From positions 1 through 32,734 of the forward strand of contig JAPOTJ010000103.1 in NCBI GenBank assembly GCA_026709225.1: DNA of 32,734 nt, given 5' to 3'. Source of the stretch: Gammaproteobacteria bacterium (GTDB lineage: Bacteria; Pseudomonadota; Gammaproteobacteria; Pseudomonadales; Azotimanducaceae). How positions within the stretch are numbered: position 1 is the stretch's first letter; each line of letters begins with the position of its first letter. The position numbers and the translations under genes were made by a program. Shown piece after piece: positions 1 to 8,061 of this stretch. Under the pieces are notes generated by a model that saw only the letters and a program-made list of their open reading frames with translations, did not search any database and was not told the origin of the DNA.

Positions 1-69
1 CTCCGTTGCAGCCCTTGGCAATATGCCCGATATTCCCTGCGGACTGCGCCTTGCCGTCGGCGATTGTGC

Positions 70-441
70 TCACTCTGAATCACACTTATTTATGGGACAG
101 GACACTAGGCAGTCACGAAGCAGATACATCGCGATGAAATATGTGCCCGCAATATGGGGATTGTGGTCCGCGAGAGATTTGTCTTCAATCGCTTTTCTCC
201 TATCAGAGAAGCCTTGGACGCCGTTTCGCTCTTCGTCACAGCCAATATCAAGCCCGACAAACAATATTTTCGACCCGTCGCCAAATCGAGACCCAAGGTA
301 GGGATAGGTGGGAAATTTCTTTCCTTGAACTGCATCGTGCCCGACTTTGCCTGTTGACGAATCGATCTTGAGTGGCCGGAATAATTTATCTTCGTACAAG
401 CGCTTTAGCCTATCGTTTAGGTCTCCCATGACGCTCGTCAT
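70..441 (-). CDS. Unrecognised protein, probably frameshifted
   Basis: About 123 residues are readable from the ATG at 441, which overlaps the sco stop codon (TGATG); a second ATG lies at 429. I do not recognise the family with certainty. A strand-like segment KILFVGLDIG (about residue 60) followed by NPHIAGTY is loosely reminiscent of the uracil-DNA-glycosylase fold, but this is only a guess. The frame stops at 70-72 shortly after a cysteine-containing stretch. Another minus-strand frame then stays open to the window edge and encodes IADGKAQSAGNIGHIAKGCN, which looks like real protein. A frameshift near 70-80, natural or from sequencing, is therefore likely, and the gene would continue beyond the window. 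The overlap with sco suggests translational coupling, but a role in oxidase assembly is not evident. Confidence 0.4.
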   Translation of the reverse strand: MTSVMGDLNDRLKRLYEDKLFRPLKIDSSTGKVGHDAVQGKKFPTYPYLGSRFGDGSKILFVGLDIGCDEERNGVQGFSDRRKAIEDKSLADHNPHIAGTYFIAMYLLRDCLVSCPINKCDSE

Positions 442-1100
442 CAAGCACTCGCTGCAAAGCTCTCCAATACGCGCAGAAGTTCTTCGGGCGTGCGTTCAGG
501 CTTGATGAATGCGTGCAGCCTGCCGTCTGGGTTGATGACCGCGATGTTGCTCGTGTGGTCGATCATGTAGCCACCGCCCATGGTTGGTACCTTGCCGAAC
601 GCTGCGTTGACCTGGCCTGCGAAGGCCGCGATATTCTCCTTGGATTCGCGCAGACCCAGAAAATAGCGCGAGAAGCCGGTCACGTAGCGATTGAGGCGTT
701 CTTGATTGTCGCGTTCGGGATCAACTGTGACGAACACGCCGCGGAACTTCTCGGCGAGGCGCCGCCTCGTGCCGTCGCGCAGCATCTCGTCCATGCGTCC
801 CATGATGCCCATGGTGCGCGGACAGATGTCAGGGCATATGGTGAAGCCGAAGAATACATAGCTCCACCGTCCCTCAAAACCCGCTTGCGTGAATGCATCT
901 CCCTCATGTGTGACGAGCGCCACATTGGAAATCTCGCGGGGCGCGCTGAGCAAAATGACGCCATGGTCGCGCAATTGATCGTCTGATAGGACGTCCGCCG
1001 TGAGGACATTGTTCAAAAACAGCACGAGCACCACCGCGACAAATGCGAGGCATGAGGCGATGGTGAGTCGAATTTTGGATTTTGGGGAGAGTTCAGTCAT
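441..1100 (-). CDS. sco: SCO1/SenC/PrrC-family copper chaperone for cytochrome oxidase
   Basis: A 219-residue thioredoxin-fold protein that delivers copper to the CuA site of cytochrome c oxidase subunit II on the periplasmic side. One N-terminal membrane anchor spans about residues 10-31. The copper-binding motif C89-P-D-I-C93 and the distal histidine H182 (in YMIDHTSN) are all present, so the metal site looks intact. The frame is open further upstream, but the ATG at 1100 was chosen because it overlaps the ctaA stop as ATGA (1097-1100) and places the membrane anchor at the very N-terminus. It is the last oxidase-related gene of the minus-strand cox cluster. In related clusters ctaB often sits between ctaA and sco; here the two genes overlap directly. 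Confidence 0.93.
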   Translation of the reverse strand: MTELSPKSKIRLTIASCLAFVAVVLVLFLNNVLTADVLSDDQLRDHGVILLSAPREISNVALVTHEGDAFTQAGFEGRWSYVFFGFTICPDICPRTMGIMGRMDEMLRDGTRRRLAEKFRGVFVTVDPERDNQERLNRYVTGFSRYFLGLRESKENIAAFAGQVNAAFGKVPTMGGGYMIDHTSNIAVINPDGRLHAFIKPERTPEELLRVLESFAASA

Positions 1101-2104
1101 CGGTAGTTCTGTGCCAGTGAATTCGGGTTGTAGGTGACATCTGGTCGCCGCCAGACGATCATGGAAATATGCGTGAGATTGATCACGAGCAGCAGCGCAA
1201 TGAGATTGTGAAACACTGCAAGCAAGAGGGGAATGCCAATCAACACAAGAATGATGCCGAGCAGAAGTTGGCCGCCGAGCAGGCAAATGCCGGTCATTGA
1301 AGCGATGCCCGCTCCGGGCGCTCGCTGCAGGCGAAGAAAGAAGCTCAGCAACACGCCGAGCACGAGGATTGCGTTGATTCGGTGTGCCATATGAATGGCA
1401 GTTCGCCCCTCGCCGTCCATGCGCCCGCCGAGATAGCTGGTGTCAGACAAAAGCGGCATGTTGAGCGCTTCGCTTAACTCCATGGCTGGCCACCATTCCC
1501 CTTGGCAGGTGGGGAAGTCTGGGCAGGCCAGCGCTGCGTAATTGGCGGACATCCAGCCGCCTAGAACTATCTGCACGACCAGAAAGAGCCAGGCGAAGGC
1601 GAGGTGAGTCTTGAAAAGGCCGGTGCGCAGGTTCCAATGCGGTGCTGGGCGCAAGCTCCATAGCAGCGCGATCGTTATGAAGCCGAGCAGCAGGTGGGCG
1701 AGCACAATGGGGGGAAACAAGCGCATGGTGACCGTGAGCGCGCCGAGCCCGGCTTGAATCACGACGAGAATCAGCAGCACAGCCGCAATGCGCTTGCTGC
1801 GTGCGTTGTCGCCGAGGCGCGCGAGAACAAAAAGGCCGAGAATGCCGAGGCCGAGCAGACCCGCGGCGTAGCGGTGCACCATCTCAAGCAAGGCCTTGGC
1901 AGGCTCAAGGGGTGCGTCAGGAAAGGCTTCCAAAGCCTCCGCTTCAGAATCCGGCACGCCGATTTGGCCATAGCAGCCAGGCCAGTCCGGACAGCCGAGT
2001 CCTGCATCGGCGAGGCGTGTCCACGCGCCGAGGCACACGACCACCAATCCGAGCAAGAGCGTCGCGAGATAGAGTCGCTGCCAGTGCTGCGCCAAGTTCT
2101 CCAC
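1097..2104 (-). CDS. ctaA: Heme A synthase (CtaA/COX15)
   Basis: An integral membrane enzyme of 335 residues that oxidises the C8 methyl of heme O to a formyl group, giving heme A for the aa3-type oxidase encoded upstream. Several hydrophobic helices are evident. Candidate heme-ligating histidines are H77 (VHRYAAG), H137 (AHLLLGF), H241 (AHRINAIL) and H299 (FHNLIALL). Two cysteine pairs lie in periplasmic loops: C38/C44 (CPDWPGC) and C194/C200 (CPDFPTC), the COX15-like arrangement. The start is a GTG at 2104, nine bases after the stop of the preceding gene, with GAGGT nearby as a possible ribosome binding site. The end overlaps sco by ATGA. The substrate-supplying enzyme, heme O synthase (ctaB/cyoE), is not in the window. 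Confidence 0.93.
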   Translation of the reverse strand: MENLAQHWQRLYLATLLLGLVVVCLGAWTRLADAGLGCPDWPGCYGQIGVPDSEAEALEAFPDAPLEPAKALLEMVHRYAAGLLGLGILGLFVLARLGDNARSKRIAAVLLILVVIQAGLGALTVTMRLFPPIVLAHLLLGFITIALLWSLRPAPHWNLRTGLFKTHLAFAWLFLVVQIVLGGWMSANYAALACPDFPTCQGEWWPAMELSEALNMPLLSDTSYLGGRMDGEGRTAIHMAHRINAILVLGVLLSFFLRLQRAPGAGIASMTGICLLGGQLLLGIILVLIGIPLLLAVFHNLIALLLVINLTHISMIVWRRPDVTYNPNSLAQNYR

Positions 2105-2113
2105 GGAGTGACC

Positions 2114-2632
2114 TCAGCCAATCCTTGAGAGTTCAAGCAGGTGCTTCATGTCCTCGAACATGGGTGTGCCGACCTGTTCCCAGCTATAGCGCAGTACGAG
2201 ATTCCCAAGCGGGTCGGCGATATAGACGCCGGACTCGAGCATGACTGGCGTGTTCAAGGATTCCGAGGGCAGGTGGCTTGCGTCAGCTTCGCTCGCCCCA
2301 TCCCAGAGAAAAGTTCGTGCGACGCGGCGCGAGTCCTTGCCGAGCCTCAGATGCAGGGCGCGAAGTGTTGGCAGTGCGGTTTGGCAGTCGTCTACGCATC
2401 CAGACGTTCCTGGGACAACAATCAAGCGCCAGCGAGCATCTTCTGATGAAAGGTTCTCAAGGCCGACTTGGGCGAGTGTCAGTCCCGACGAGAGCAGTTG
2501 CCCATGATTCGTGGTGCCCCACGGCTCGCTGTTCATCGACGTTTTGAGCCACCAAGCGCCAAGCAGCGGCAGCAGGGTGAGAGCGAGCAGGCCGCCCAAG
2601 AGGATGCGGCCTTGTCTGTTGGAGTCAGCCAC
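2114..2632 (-). CDS. Membrane-anchored protein of the cox cluster
   Basis: A 172-residue protein with a single N-terminal transmembrane segment (about residues 9-29) and a periplasmic domain. The segment RLIVVPGTSGCVDDCQTAL carries a CxxxC pair (about residues 79-83) at the place where a thioredoxin or SCO fold would have its redox or copper motif. The C-terminus has the strand-turn IADPLGNLVLRYS typical of thioredoxin-fold proteins. Proteins of this type lie between surf1 and ctaA in Pseudomonas-like cox clusters and are usually left uncharacterised. A redox or copper-handling role in oxidase assembly is my inference. The start is a GTG (2632) overlapping the surf1 stop by 8 nt, so the pair is probably translationally coupled. 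Confidence 0.8.
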   Translation of the reverse strand: MADSNRQGRILLGGLLALTLLPLLGAWWLKTSMNSEPWGTTNHGQLLSSGLTLAQVGLENLSSEDARWRLIVVPGTSGCVDDCQTALPTLRALHLRLGKDSRRVARTFLWDGASEADASHLPSESLNTPVMLESGVYIADPLGNLVLRYSWEQVGTPMFEDMKHLLELSRIG

Positions 2633-3356
2633 GGGATTCCGTCCTTTTTCTGCGGGTTCTATACGCGAGAATCAAAGTCAATATTATAGACGTGAGCGCG
2701 AGTGCAAACCATTGCACGGCGTAGCCGAAGTGCCGGTCGGCACCCATCGGTAGCTCGAATGGCTGAGCGATGAGTGCGCCCGGTTCCCCGCCGCGCAGCC
2801 TGAGAATACTTGTCCGCCGTGCGTCCGCAAGCTCCCCCATGCGTTCGAGGTCAAGCTGTTGCAGGAGCCTTGGCCAAGGATCATCAGCGGTGCTATGCGC
2901 ATCGCCCAGCCTTGGGCCAACCCCAAAGTCGGGCAGCAGCAGCCCGATGATCTCGATTTCACTCTTTGGTGTCGAGGGCGCTCGCATAGATTGCCGATTG
3001 GGATTTGGCATCCAGCCGCGGTCAACGAGCAATCGCTGCCCATCCTTGGTTTCAAAAGGCTGCACAACTTGAACACCAGGTTCGCCGAGGCGTGTGCGGT
3101 TGTCGATAAGAAACATACGCTCGGCATCAAAGCGGCCTTGCACGCGCACGCGCGTGAACGTGGCCGTGCGCACGTGCCAGTCTTCTGCGGCTTTCGTTAA
3201 GGATGCTTGTAGCTGGGCTTCAATCGAACGCTTGTCATCGGCGCGGGAAAGCTGCCATGCGCCGAGGCTCGCGAACAATGCGCAGCACGCGAGTAGCAGC
3301 AGTCCGACAACGATGACCGAACTCGCTGGTAAAGTGTTCACGTACAGTCGCTTCAT
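2625..3356 (-). CDS. surf1: SURF1-family cytochrome oxidase assembly protein
   Basis: A 243-residue protein with the SURF1 topology: an N-terminal transmembrane helix (about residues 12-34), a periplasmic domain, and a second helix near the C-terminus (about 213-232). Family landmarks are ASLGAWQLSRADDKR after the first helix, the GRFD segment, LLVDRGWMP (about residue 110) and HFGYAVQWFALA before the last helix. SURF1 helps insert or retain heme A in subunit I. The ATG at 3356 has no good Shine-Dalgarno sequence. It is only 11 bp from the start of a divergent gene, so the promoter for surf1 and downstream genes must overlap coding sequence, unless transcription reads through from coxC. Confidence 0.9.
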   Translation of the reverse strand: MKRLYVNTLPASSVIVVGLLLLACCALFASLGAWQLSRADDKRSIEAQLQASLTKAAEDWHVRTATFTRVRVQGRFDAERMFLIDNRTRLGEPGVQVVQPFETKDGQRLLVDRGWMPNPNRQSMRAPSTPKSEIEIIGLLLPDFGVGPRLGDAHSTADDPWPRLLQQLDLERMGELADARRTSILRLRGGEPGALIAQPFELPMGADRHFGYAVQWFALALTSIILTLILAYRTRRKRTESRG

Positions 3357-3367
3357 AGGGGAGTGCC

Positions 3368-3589
3368 ATGGCGCTCAAAATTCTCATCCTTGTGCTCTTG
3401 GCCTGCGTCGTCGCCAGCCTGTTTAGCAGTTTCGTGTTCCTGTTCAAGGATGTTGATGTGCCTGAATCGCGGCGTGCGCTCTATGCGCTCGGCATCCGCA
3501 TCGCGTTTGCTGCCGCGCTCATGTTGACGATCTTCTATGGCCTCTACACCGGACAACTTGGGCTAAACGCCCCGTGGCACGGCGTCTAG
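3368..3589 (+). CDS. Small twin-transmembrane protein (DUF2909-like)
   Basis: A 73-residue protein that is almost entirely two hydrophobic helices (about residues 4-25 and 44-62) joined by a short loop, FKDVDVPESRR. It is the only plus-strand gene inside the minus-strand cox cluster, in the place and orientation occupied by DUF2909 proteins in Pseudomonas-type clusters. The ATG at 3368 is preceded by an AGGGGAG ribosome binding site (3357-3363). The start is 11 bp from the surf1 start and the end is 7 bp from the coxC end, leaving no room for its own flanking promoter or terminator. A role in oxidase biogenesis is suggested only by conserved context. Confidence 0.85.
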   Translation: MALKILILVLLACVVASLFSSFVFLFKDVDVPESRRALYALGIRIAFAAALMLTIFYGLYTGQLGLNAPWHGV

Positions 3590-3596
3590 TGCTCCA

Positions 3597-4508
3597 TCAG
3601 ATCACGTACACGAAAATAAACAGACACACCCAGACCACATCGACGAAGTGCCAGTACCAGGAAGCGGCTTCGAGGCCGAACTGGTCATTCGGTTTGAAGT
3701 GGCCGATGATCGCCCGGTAGAACTGCACTAAGAGAATGACGGTGCCGAGGGTGACGTGGAAACCATGGAAGCCGGTCAGTATGAAGAAGGTCGAGCCGTA
3801 GATGCCACTTGCGAGCGTCAAGCCCAGTGCTTGGTAGGCATGCACGTATTCCCATGCCTGCAAGATGAGAAAGATGACGCCGAGCAGGCATGTGAGGCCG
3901 AGCCAGCCGATGAGCTTGGTGCGATCTTGATTCTTGACGGCCGTGTGCGCCCAGTGCACGGTAAAGCTAGAAGACAGCAGCACCACGGTGTTCCAGAAAG
4001 GCAGGTAGCTCAGCCATCCGCCTAAGGACGGTGCCGCCATGCTTTCGTTGGGATTGGGGTAGGTGCCGGGATCCGGGTTCTCCACCACCGGCCATACAGG
4101 TTCGAACTCCGGCCACAGGTAATCGCCGGTGATGCCTTTGGCGCCATCGCCGCCGAGCCAAGCGACCGCGAACACGCGCGCATAGAAGAGTGCAAGGAAG
4201 AACGCGAAGAAGAACATGACTTCGGAAAAGATGAACCAAGCCATGCCCGAGACGTAAGATCGCTTGACAGCGGCGTTCGGCAGGCCGGCATGGTTCTCCG
4301 CGATGACCTTCGTGAACCAGCAGTAGAGCACGCCGGTGAGGCCGAAGCAGCCAATCAGAAAGAGATAGATGCTCGGCGAATCGTCGTTTCGAAGATCGTT
4401 GAGCCAGATGCCGAGTCCAGCGAGCATAGCGCCAACGGTAGCTGCCACGAATATGGGATACCAGCCGTTCTCCGGGACGTAATAGGTTGAACTTGATGGT
4501 TCGGACAT
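3597..4508 (-). CDS. coxC: Cytochrome c oxidase subunit III
   Basis: A 303-residue integral membrane subunit of the aa3/caa3-type oxidase. It carries the expected subunit III hallmarks: SGMAWFIFSEVMFFFAFF in an early helix (E about residue 96), WNTVVLLSSSFTVHWAH, the GFHGFHVTLG motif near residue 250 and the C-terminal EAASWYWHFVDVVWVCLF. A long insertion between helices (about residues 120-155, rich in Pro, Asp and Asn) resembles that of Pseudomonas-type subunit III. It lies 11 nt downstream of ctaG in the operon. Its end faces the DUF2909-like gene with a 7-bp gap and no recognisable terminator. Confidence 0.96.
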   Translation of the reverse strand: MSEPSSSTYYVPENGWYPIFVAATVGAMLAGLGIWLNDLRNDDSPSIYLFLIGCFGLTGVLYCWFTKVIAENHAGLPNAAVKRSYVSGMAWFIFSEVMFFFAFFLALFYARVFAVAWLGGDGAKGITGDYLWPEFEPVWPVVENPDPGTYPNPNESMAAPSLGGWLSYLPFWNTVVLLSSSFTVHWAHTAVKNQDRTKLIGWLGLTCLLGVIFLILQAWEYVHAYQALGLTLASGIYGSTFFILTGFHGFHVTLGTVILLVQFYRAIIGHFKPNDQFGLEAASWYWHFVDVVWVCLFIFVYVI

Positions 4509-4519
4509 GGAGCGGTTCC

Positions 4520-5050
4520 TTAACTGGTCGTCGTCGCTGGGACTTCAAAATAGGCGTAGGAGAGCGTCAATGACTGCACATGCTCGGGCAGTTCCGGATC
4601 GACGGTGAACAAGAGCGGAATGCGCATGGATTCGCCCGCCGCTAGGTATTGCGAAGTGAAGCAGAAGCACTCGGTTTTGTGAAAGTAGTCGGTAGCGAGA
4701 ATCGGCACAAGCGAAGGAATCGCCTGTCCAGTGATGCCGCGGTCGCTCGTGTTCTCGATGATAAAGTCCGTTTGCCGCGTCTCGCCGGGATGCACACGCA
4801 CCGACTGCTTGTCGGAATGAAAAGACCAAGGCAGGCCGCCGTTGGTGTTGGTCACGAAGCGCACCGTCACGAGGCGCGAGGTATCGACGGGCAAATCGCC
4901 AGACGATATTTCGACCTTGTCGCCAGTTTTGCCGCCAAGTCCGGTCACTTCGCAAATAAGATCGTAAATCGGCACCAGCGCGAAGGCGAAGCCGAACATG
5001 CCGACTGCGACGGCGGCGAGCTTTAGGACTGTCTTGCCGTGGGATTGCAT
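4520..5050 (-). CDS. ctaG: Cytochrome c oxidase assembly protein CtaG/Cox11
   Basis: A 176-residue copper chaperone that supplies CuB to subunit I. It has one N-terminal transmembrane helix (about residues 10-28) followed by an immunoglobulin-like periplasmic domain. The copper motif E-C128-F-C130-F is intact, and the additional conserved cysteine C33 lies just after the helix. The family sequence VPIYDLICEVTGLGGKT is clear. The frame opens at a TTG at 5059, but the ATG at 5050 gives the standard N-terminus and is preferred; neither has a strong ribosome binding site. The gene sits between coxA and coxC, the classic order. Confidence 0.94.
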   Translation of the reverse strand: MQSHGKTVLKLAAVAVGMFGFAFALVPIYDLICEVTGLGGKTGDKVEISSGDLPVDTSRLVTVRFVTNTNGGLPWSFHSDKQSVRVHPGETRQTDFIIENTSDRGITGQAIPSLVPILATDYFHKTECFCFTSQYLAAGESMRIPLLFTVDPELPEHVQSLTLSYAYFEVPATTTS

Positions 5051-5062
5051 CGGGATCAAGCG

Positions 5063-6661
5063 CTATGAATGCGCTTCGGCCTCAGTAACTCGCGGCGGAT
5101 GCGTGAACGAGTGATACGGCGGCGGCGACGGCAGCGTCCATTCGAGGCCGTGGGCACCGTCCCACGCGCGCTCTCCGGCGGCGATGCCTCCGCGAATCGC
5201 TTTCACAACAATAAATAGGAAGAGAAGCTGCGAGAACCCGAAGATGTAGCTGCCAATGCTTGAGAGCATATTGAAGTCGGCAAACTGCAAGGCATAGTCG
5301 GGAATGCGCCGCGGCATGCCAGCAAGACCTGAGAAGTGCTGCGGGAAGAAGGTGATGTTGACGCCGATGAACGACAGCCAGAAGTGCAGCTTGCCGAGCG
5401 TCTCGTCGTACATGTGCCCGCACCACTTGGGCAACCAGTAGTAGACGCCGGCAATAATCGCGAAGATGGCGCCCGGCACGAGCACGTAGTGGAAATGCGC
5501 CACTACGAAATAGGTGTCGTGATACTGGAAGTCCGCCGGGGTGATCGCAAGCATCAGGCCCGAAAAGCCGCCGATGGTGAACAGCACCACGAAAGCGATT
5601 GCGAACAGCATCGGTGTTTCGAACGTCATGGAGCCACGCCACATGGTGGCGATCCAGTTGAACACCTTGACACCCGTCGGCACCGCGATGAGCATGGTCG
5701 TGTACATGAAGAAAAGCTGTCCCGCAATCGGCATGCCGACAGTGAACATGTGGTGCGCCCAGACGATGAAGGACAGGATGGCGATGGAGGCCACGGCGTA
5801 GACCATCGACTTGTAGCCAAAGAGCGGCTTGCGGGCAAAGGTCGGGATGATCTGAGAAATGATACCGAAGGCCGGAAGGATGAGGATGTAGACCTCGGGG
5901 TGTCCGAAGAACCAGAAGATGTGCTGGAACATCACCGGATCGCCGCCGCCGCCCGCGTTGAAGAAGCTGGTGCCGAAGTGCACATCGAAGAGCACCATGG
6001 TGACCGCGCCGGCGAGCACTGGCATGACTGCCAAGAGCAGATAGGCGGTGATCAGCCACGTCCAGATAAAGAGCGGCATGCGCATGAGCGTCATGCCGGG
6101 GGCGCGCATGTTGAGGATGGTGACGATGATGTTAATGGCGCCCATGATCGACGAGGCGCCCATCATGTGCACCGCGAACACAAAGAAGGTGACTGTATCC
6201 GGCGCGTAGGTCGTCGACAGCGGCGGGTAGAAGGTCCAGCCGAAATTCGGTCCGCCTGCTTCCATAAAGAGCGTCGCGATCATCATGAGGAAGGCGAAAG
6301 GCAGAATCCAGAAGGACAGGTTGTTGAGGCGCGGCAGCGCCATGTCGGGCGCGCCAATCATCATCGGCACCATCCAGTTGGCGAGGCCGACAAAGGCTGG
6401 CATGACGGCCCCGAATATCATGATGAGCCCGTGATTGGTGGTCATCTGATTGAAGAAATCGGGCGACATGAACTGCAGGCCGGGCTGGAAAAGCTCGGTG
6501 CGAACGAGCAGCGCCATGACCCCACCGACGAAGAACATGATCAGACTCAGCCACAGGTAGAGCGTGCCGATGTCCTTGTGGTTAGTGGTGAACAGCCAGC
6601 GGGTGATGCCGTAAGCCGGCCCGTGATGATGGTCGTCGTGTTCGTGAATGATGGCGCTCAT
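5063..6661 (-). CDS. coxA: Cytochrome c oxidase subunit I
   Basis: A 532-residue heme-copper oxidase catalytic subunit of type A. The visible ligands are H77 (NHGLIMIFG, low-spin heme), H254 with Y258 in GHPEVY (CuB and cross-linked tyrosine), H303/H304 (CuB), and H389/H391 in YFVVAHFHYV (high-spin and low-spin heme). The E-bearing GHPEVY motif and the K332 segment TGVKVFNW mark the K channel, and the asparagines in INIIVTILNMRAPG belong to the D channel, so proton paths look complete. The N-terminus carries a histidine/aspartate-rich stretch HEHDDHHHG before the first helix. It starts at ATG 6661, 38 nt after coxB, and is followed by ctaG after about 12 nt. Confidence 0.98.
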   Translation of the reverse strand: MSAIIHEHDDHHHGPAYGITRWLFTTNHKDIGTLYLWLSLIMFFVGGVMALLVRTELFQPGLQFMSPDFFNQMTTNHGLIMIFGAVMPAFVGLANWMVPMMIGAPDMALPRLNNLSFWILPFAFLMMIATLFMEAGGPNFGWTFYPPLSTTYAPDTVTFFVFAVHMMGASSIMGAINIIVTILNMRAPGMTLMRMPLFIWTWLITAYLLLAVMPVLAGAVTMVLFDVHFGTSFFNAGGGGDPVMFQHIFWFFGHPEVYILILPAFGIISQIIPTFARKPLFGYKSMVYAVASIAILSFIVWAHHMFTVGMPIAGQLFFMYTTMLIAVPTGVKVFNWIATMWRGSMTFETPMLFAIAFVVLFTIGGFSGLMLAITPADFQYHDTYFVVAHFHYVLVPGAIFAIIAGVYYWLPKWCGHMYDETLGKLHFWLSFIGVNITFFPQHFSGLAGMPRRIPDYALQFADFNMLSSIGSYIFGFSQLLFLFIVVKAIRGGIAAGERAWDGAHGLEWTLPSPPPYHSFTHPPRVTEAEAHS

Positions 6662-6699
6662 TTTCGTCTTTGTTCCCTGTTGTCCTGTTTTGTGCTCGG

Positions 6700-7881
6700 C
6701 TATTCGGAGAGTGCGATCACGTCGCGCGGCTGGGTGACGTCGCCGGCATTGTTGCCCCAGGCGTGTCGCTCGTAATGCACGACGGCCGCGAGTTGCGCCG
6801 CATCGAGTTGATTGGCGAATGACTGCATGGATGTGCCGGGCACTCCGTCGATGACGAGCCGCAGGTGATCATCGCGCGGCCCGGTGACGACTTCTGTACC
6901 AATCAGACTCGGGTAGATCGGCGGAATGCCAGCGCCAGAGGGCAGGTGGCAGGAGACGCAAAAGGCGTTGTAGACGCGCTCGCCTTCGACCATCAGTTCT
7001 TCTGCGCTGAAAGTTTTGCTCAAGGCTGCCTTGCGCGCTTCGGCAAGCCCAAGCTGCTCGTCGTACCAGGAGTTGAACTCATCAGGCGGCACGGCGTTGA
7101 CCACGATTGGCATGAAGCCGTGATCCTTGCCGCACAATTCCGTGCACTGGCCGCGATAGACGCCCGGCTGTTCAACAACCGTCCACATGTCGTTCAAGAG
7201 CCCTGGCACGGCGTCGCGCTTGATGCCGAAATCAGGTACCCACCAAGAGTGAATGACATCCTCCGCGGTGACGAGAAAGCGAACTTTGCGGTTCGTCGGG
7301 ATCACGAGAGGCTTGTCAACTTCCAAGAGGTAGTATTCGCCCTTGACCGCCTGGTTGTCGATTTCTTCCCGCGGTGTTGCCAAGGAAGAGAAGAAGGATA
7401 CGGTCTCGTTGCGGTCGTCATCGAGATACTTGTACTGCCACTTCCACTGATAGCCGCGCACTTCGATCGTGAGGTCTTCGCCGCCGGTGTCGTACATGCG
7501 AAGGAGCACGACAGTGGAGGGTGCAGCCAAGGCGACAAGAACGATGAAGGGAATGATGGTCCAGACAACTTCGAGTGTCAGATTGTCGTGAAACTGCCTC
7601 GCCTCGTAGCCGCGCGAGCGCCGGTGGGCAATGATTGAGATCGCCATGGCGCCAAAGACAATCACCCCGATGGCGACGCACACCCACAGGATGATCATAT
7701 GCAGGTTATAGATATCGCGACTGATGTCGGTCACGCCGACTGGAAGGTTGAGCTCGTCTGCGAAGCCCGCGCTTGACAGAACAATGCCCAGCGCGGCGAG
7801 AGGTAGAGTGGTGAAGAGGTGGCGCAGGTTGAAGATCTGTCGCACGGGACGGGAATCGGGGAACACTGTACTGGTCGACAC
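6700..7881 (-). CDS. coxB: Cytochrome c oxidase subunit II with fused cytochrome c (caa3 type)
   Basis: A 393-residue subunit with a signal-like N-terminus (to about A41), two transmembrane helices (about 60-85 and 102-125), a cupredoxin domain and a C-terminal cytochrome c domain. The CuA ligands are all present: H211, then C246-T-E-L-C250-G-K-D-H254-G-F-M257. The heme c site is C308-V-S-C311-H312, and a candidate axial Met lies in VPGTSMQSF. The fused cytochrome domain identifies a caa3-type enzyme that accepts electrons through its own heme c. The start is a GTG at 7881; a second GTG at 7866 is possible. It is the first gene of the minus-strand cox operon, with a plausible promoter just upstream. 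Confidence 0.96.
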   Translation of the reverse strand: MSTSTVFPDSRPVRQIFNLRHLFTTLPLAALGIVLSSAGFADELNLPVGVTDISRDIYNLHMIILWVCVAIGVIVFGAMAISIIAHRRSRGYEARQFHDNLTLEVVWTIIPFIVLVALAAPSTVVLLRMYDTGGEDLTIEVRGYQWKWQYKYLDDDRNETVSFFSSLATPREEIDNQAVKGEYYLLEVDKPLVIPTNRKVRFLVTAEDVIHSWWVPDFGIKRDAVPGLLNDMWTVVEQPGVYRGQCTELCGKDHGFMPIVVNAVPPDEFNSWYDEQLGLAEARKAALSKTFSAEELMVEGERVYNAFCVSCHLPSGAGIPPIYPSLIGTEVVTGPRDDHLRLVIDGVPGTSMQSFANQLDAAQLAAVVHYERHAWGNNAGDVTQPRDVIALSE

Positions 7882-7916
7882 GCCTTGTTGTTTCTTGTCG
7901 TGAGAATGACCACGTC

Positions 7917-7943
7917 ATTATACGGAATCATCCGCTCGGACAA
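7917..7943 (-). promoter_or_regulatory. Candidate promoter of the cox operon
   Basis: On the minus strand a perfect TATAAT (7922-7917) follows TTGTCC (7943-7938) with a short 15-nt spacer. Transcription would begin about 30 nt upstream of the coxB start. It is the best promoter-like match in the divergent coxB/aquaporin gap. Confidence 0.5.
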
Positions 7944-8061
7944 GTGATGAGCGCGCTCGGTGCGAAAATGCGTTGGCGGCCAGCGACCTGTCACATGCGC
8001 GTCATGCGCTTGTCGTACACTTTTGACCGCGATTCAATGTTCGTGTGCCCTCTCGATGACA

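Noticed and set aside
5336..6775. A 479-codon open frame on the plus strand opposite coxA
   Set aside because: It is a low-complexity shadow rich in H, R, E and D, produced by the codon bias of the strongly supported coxA gene, and has no recognisable domain.
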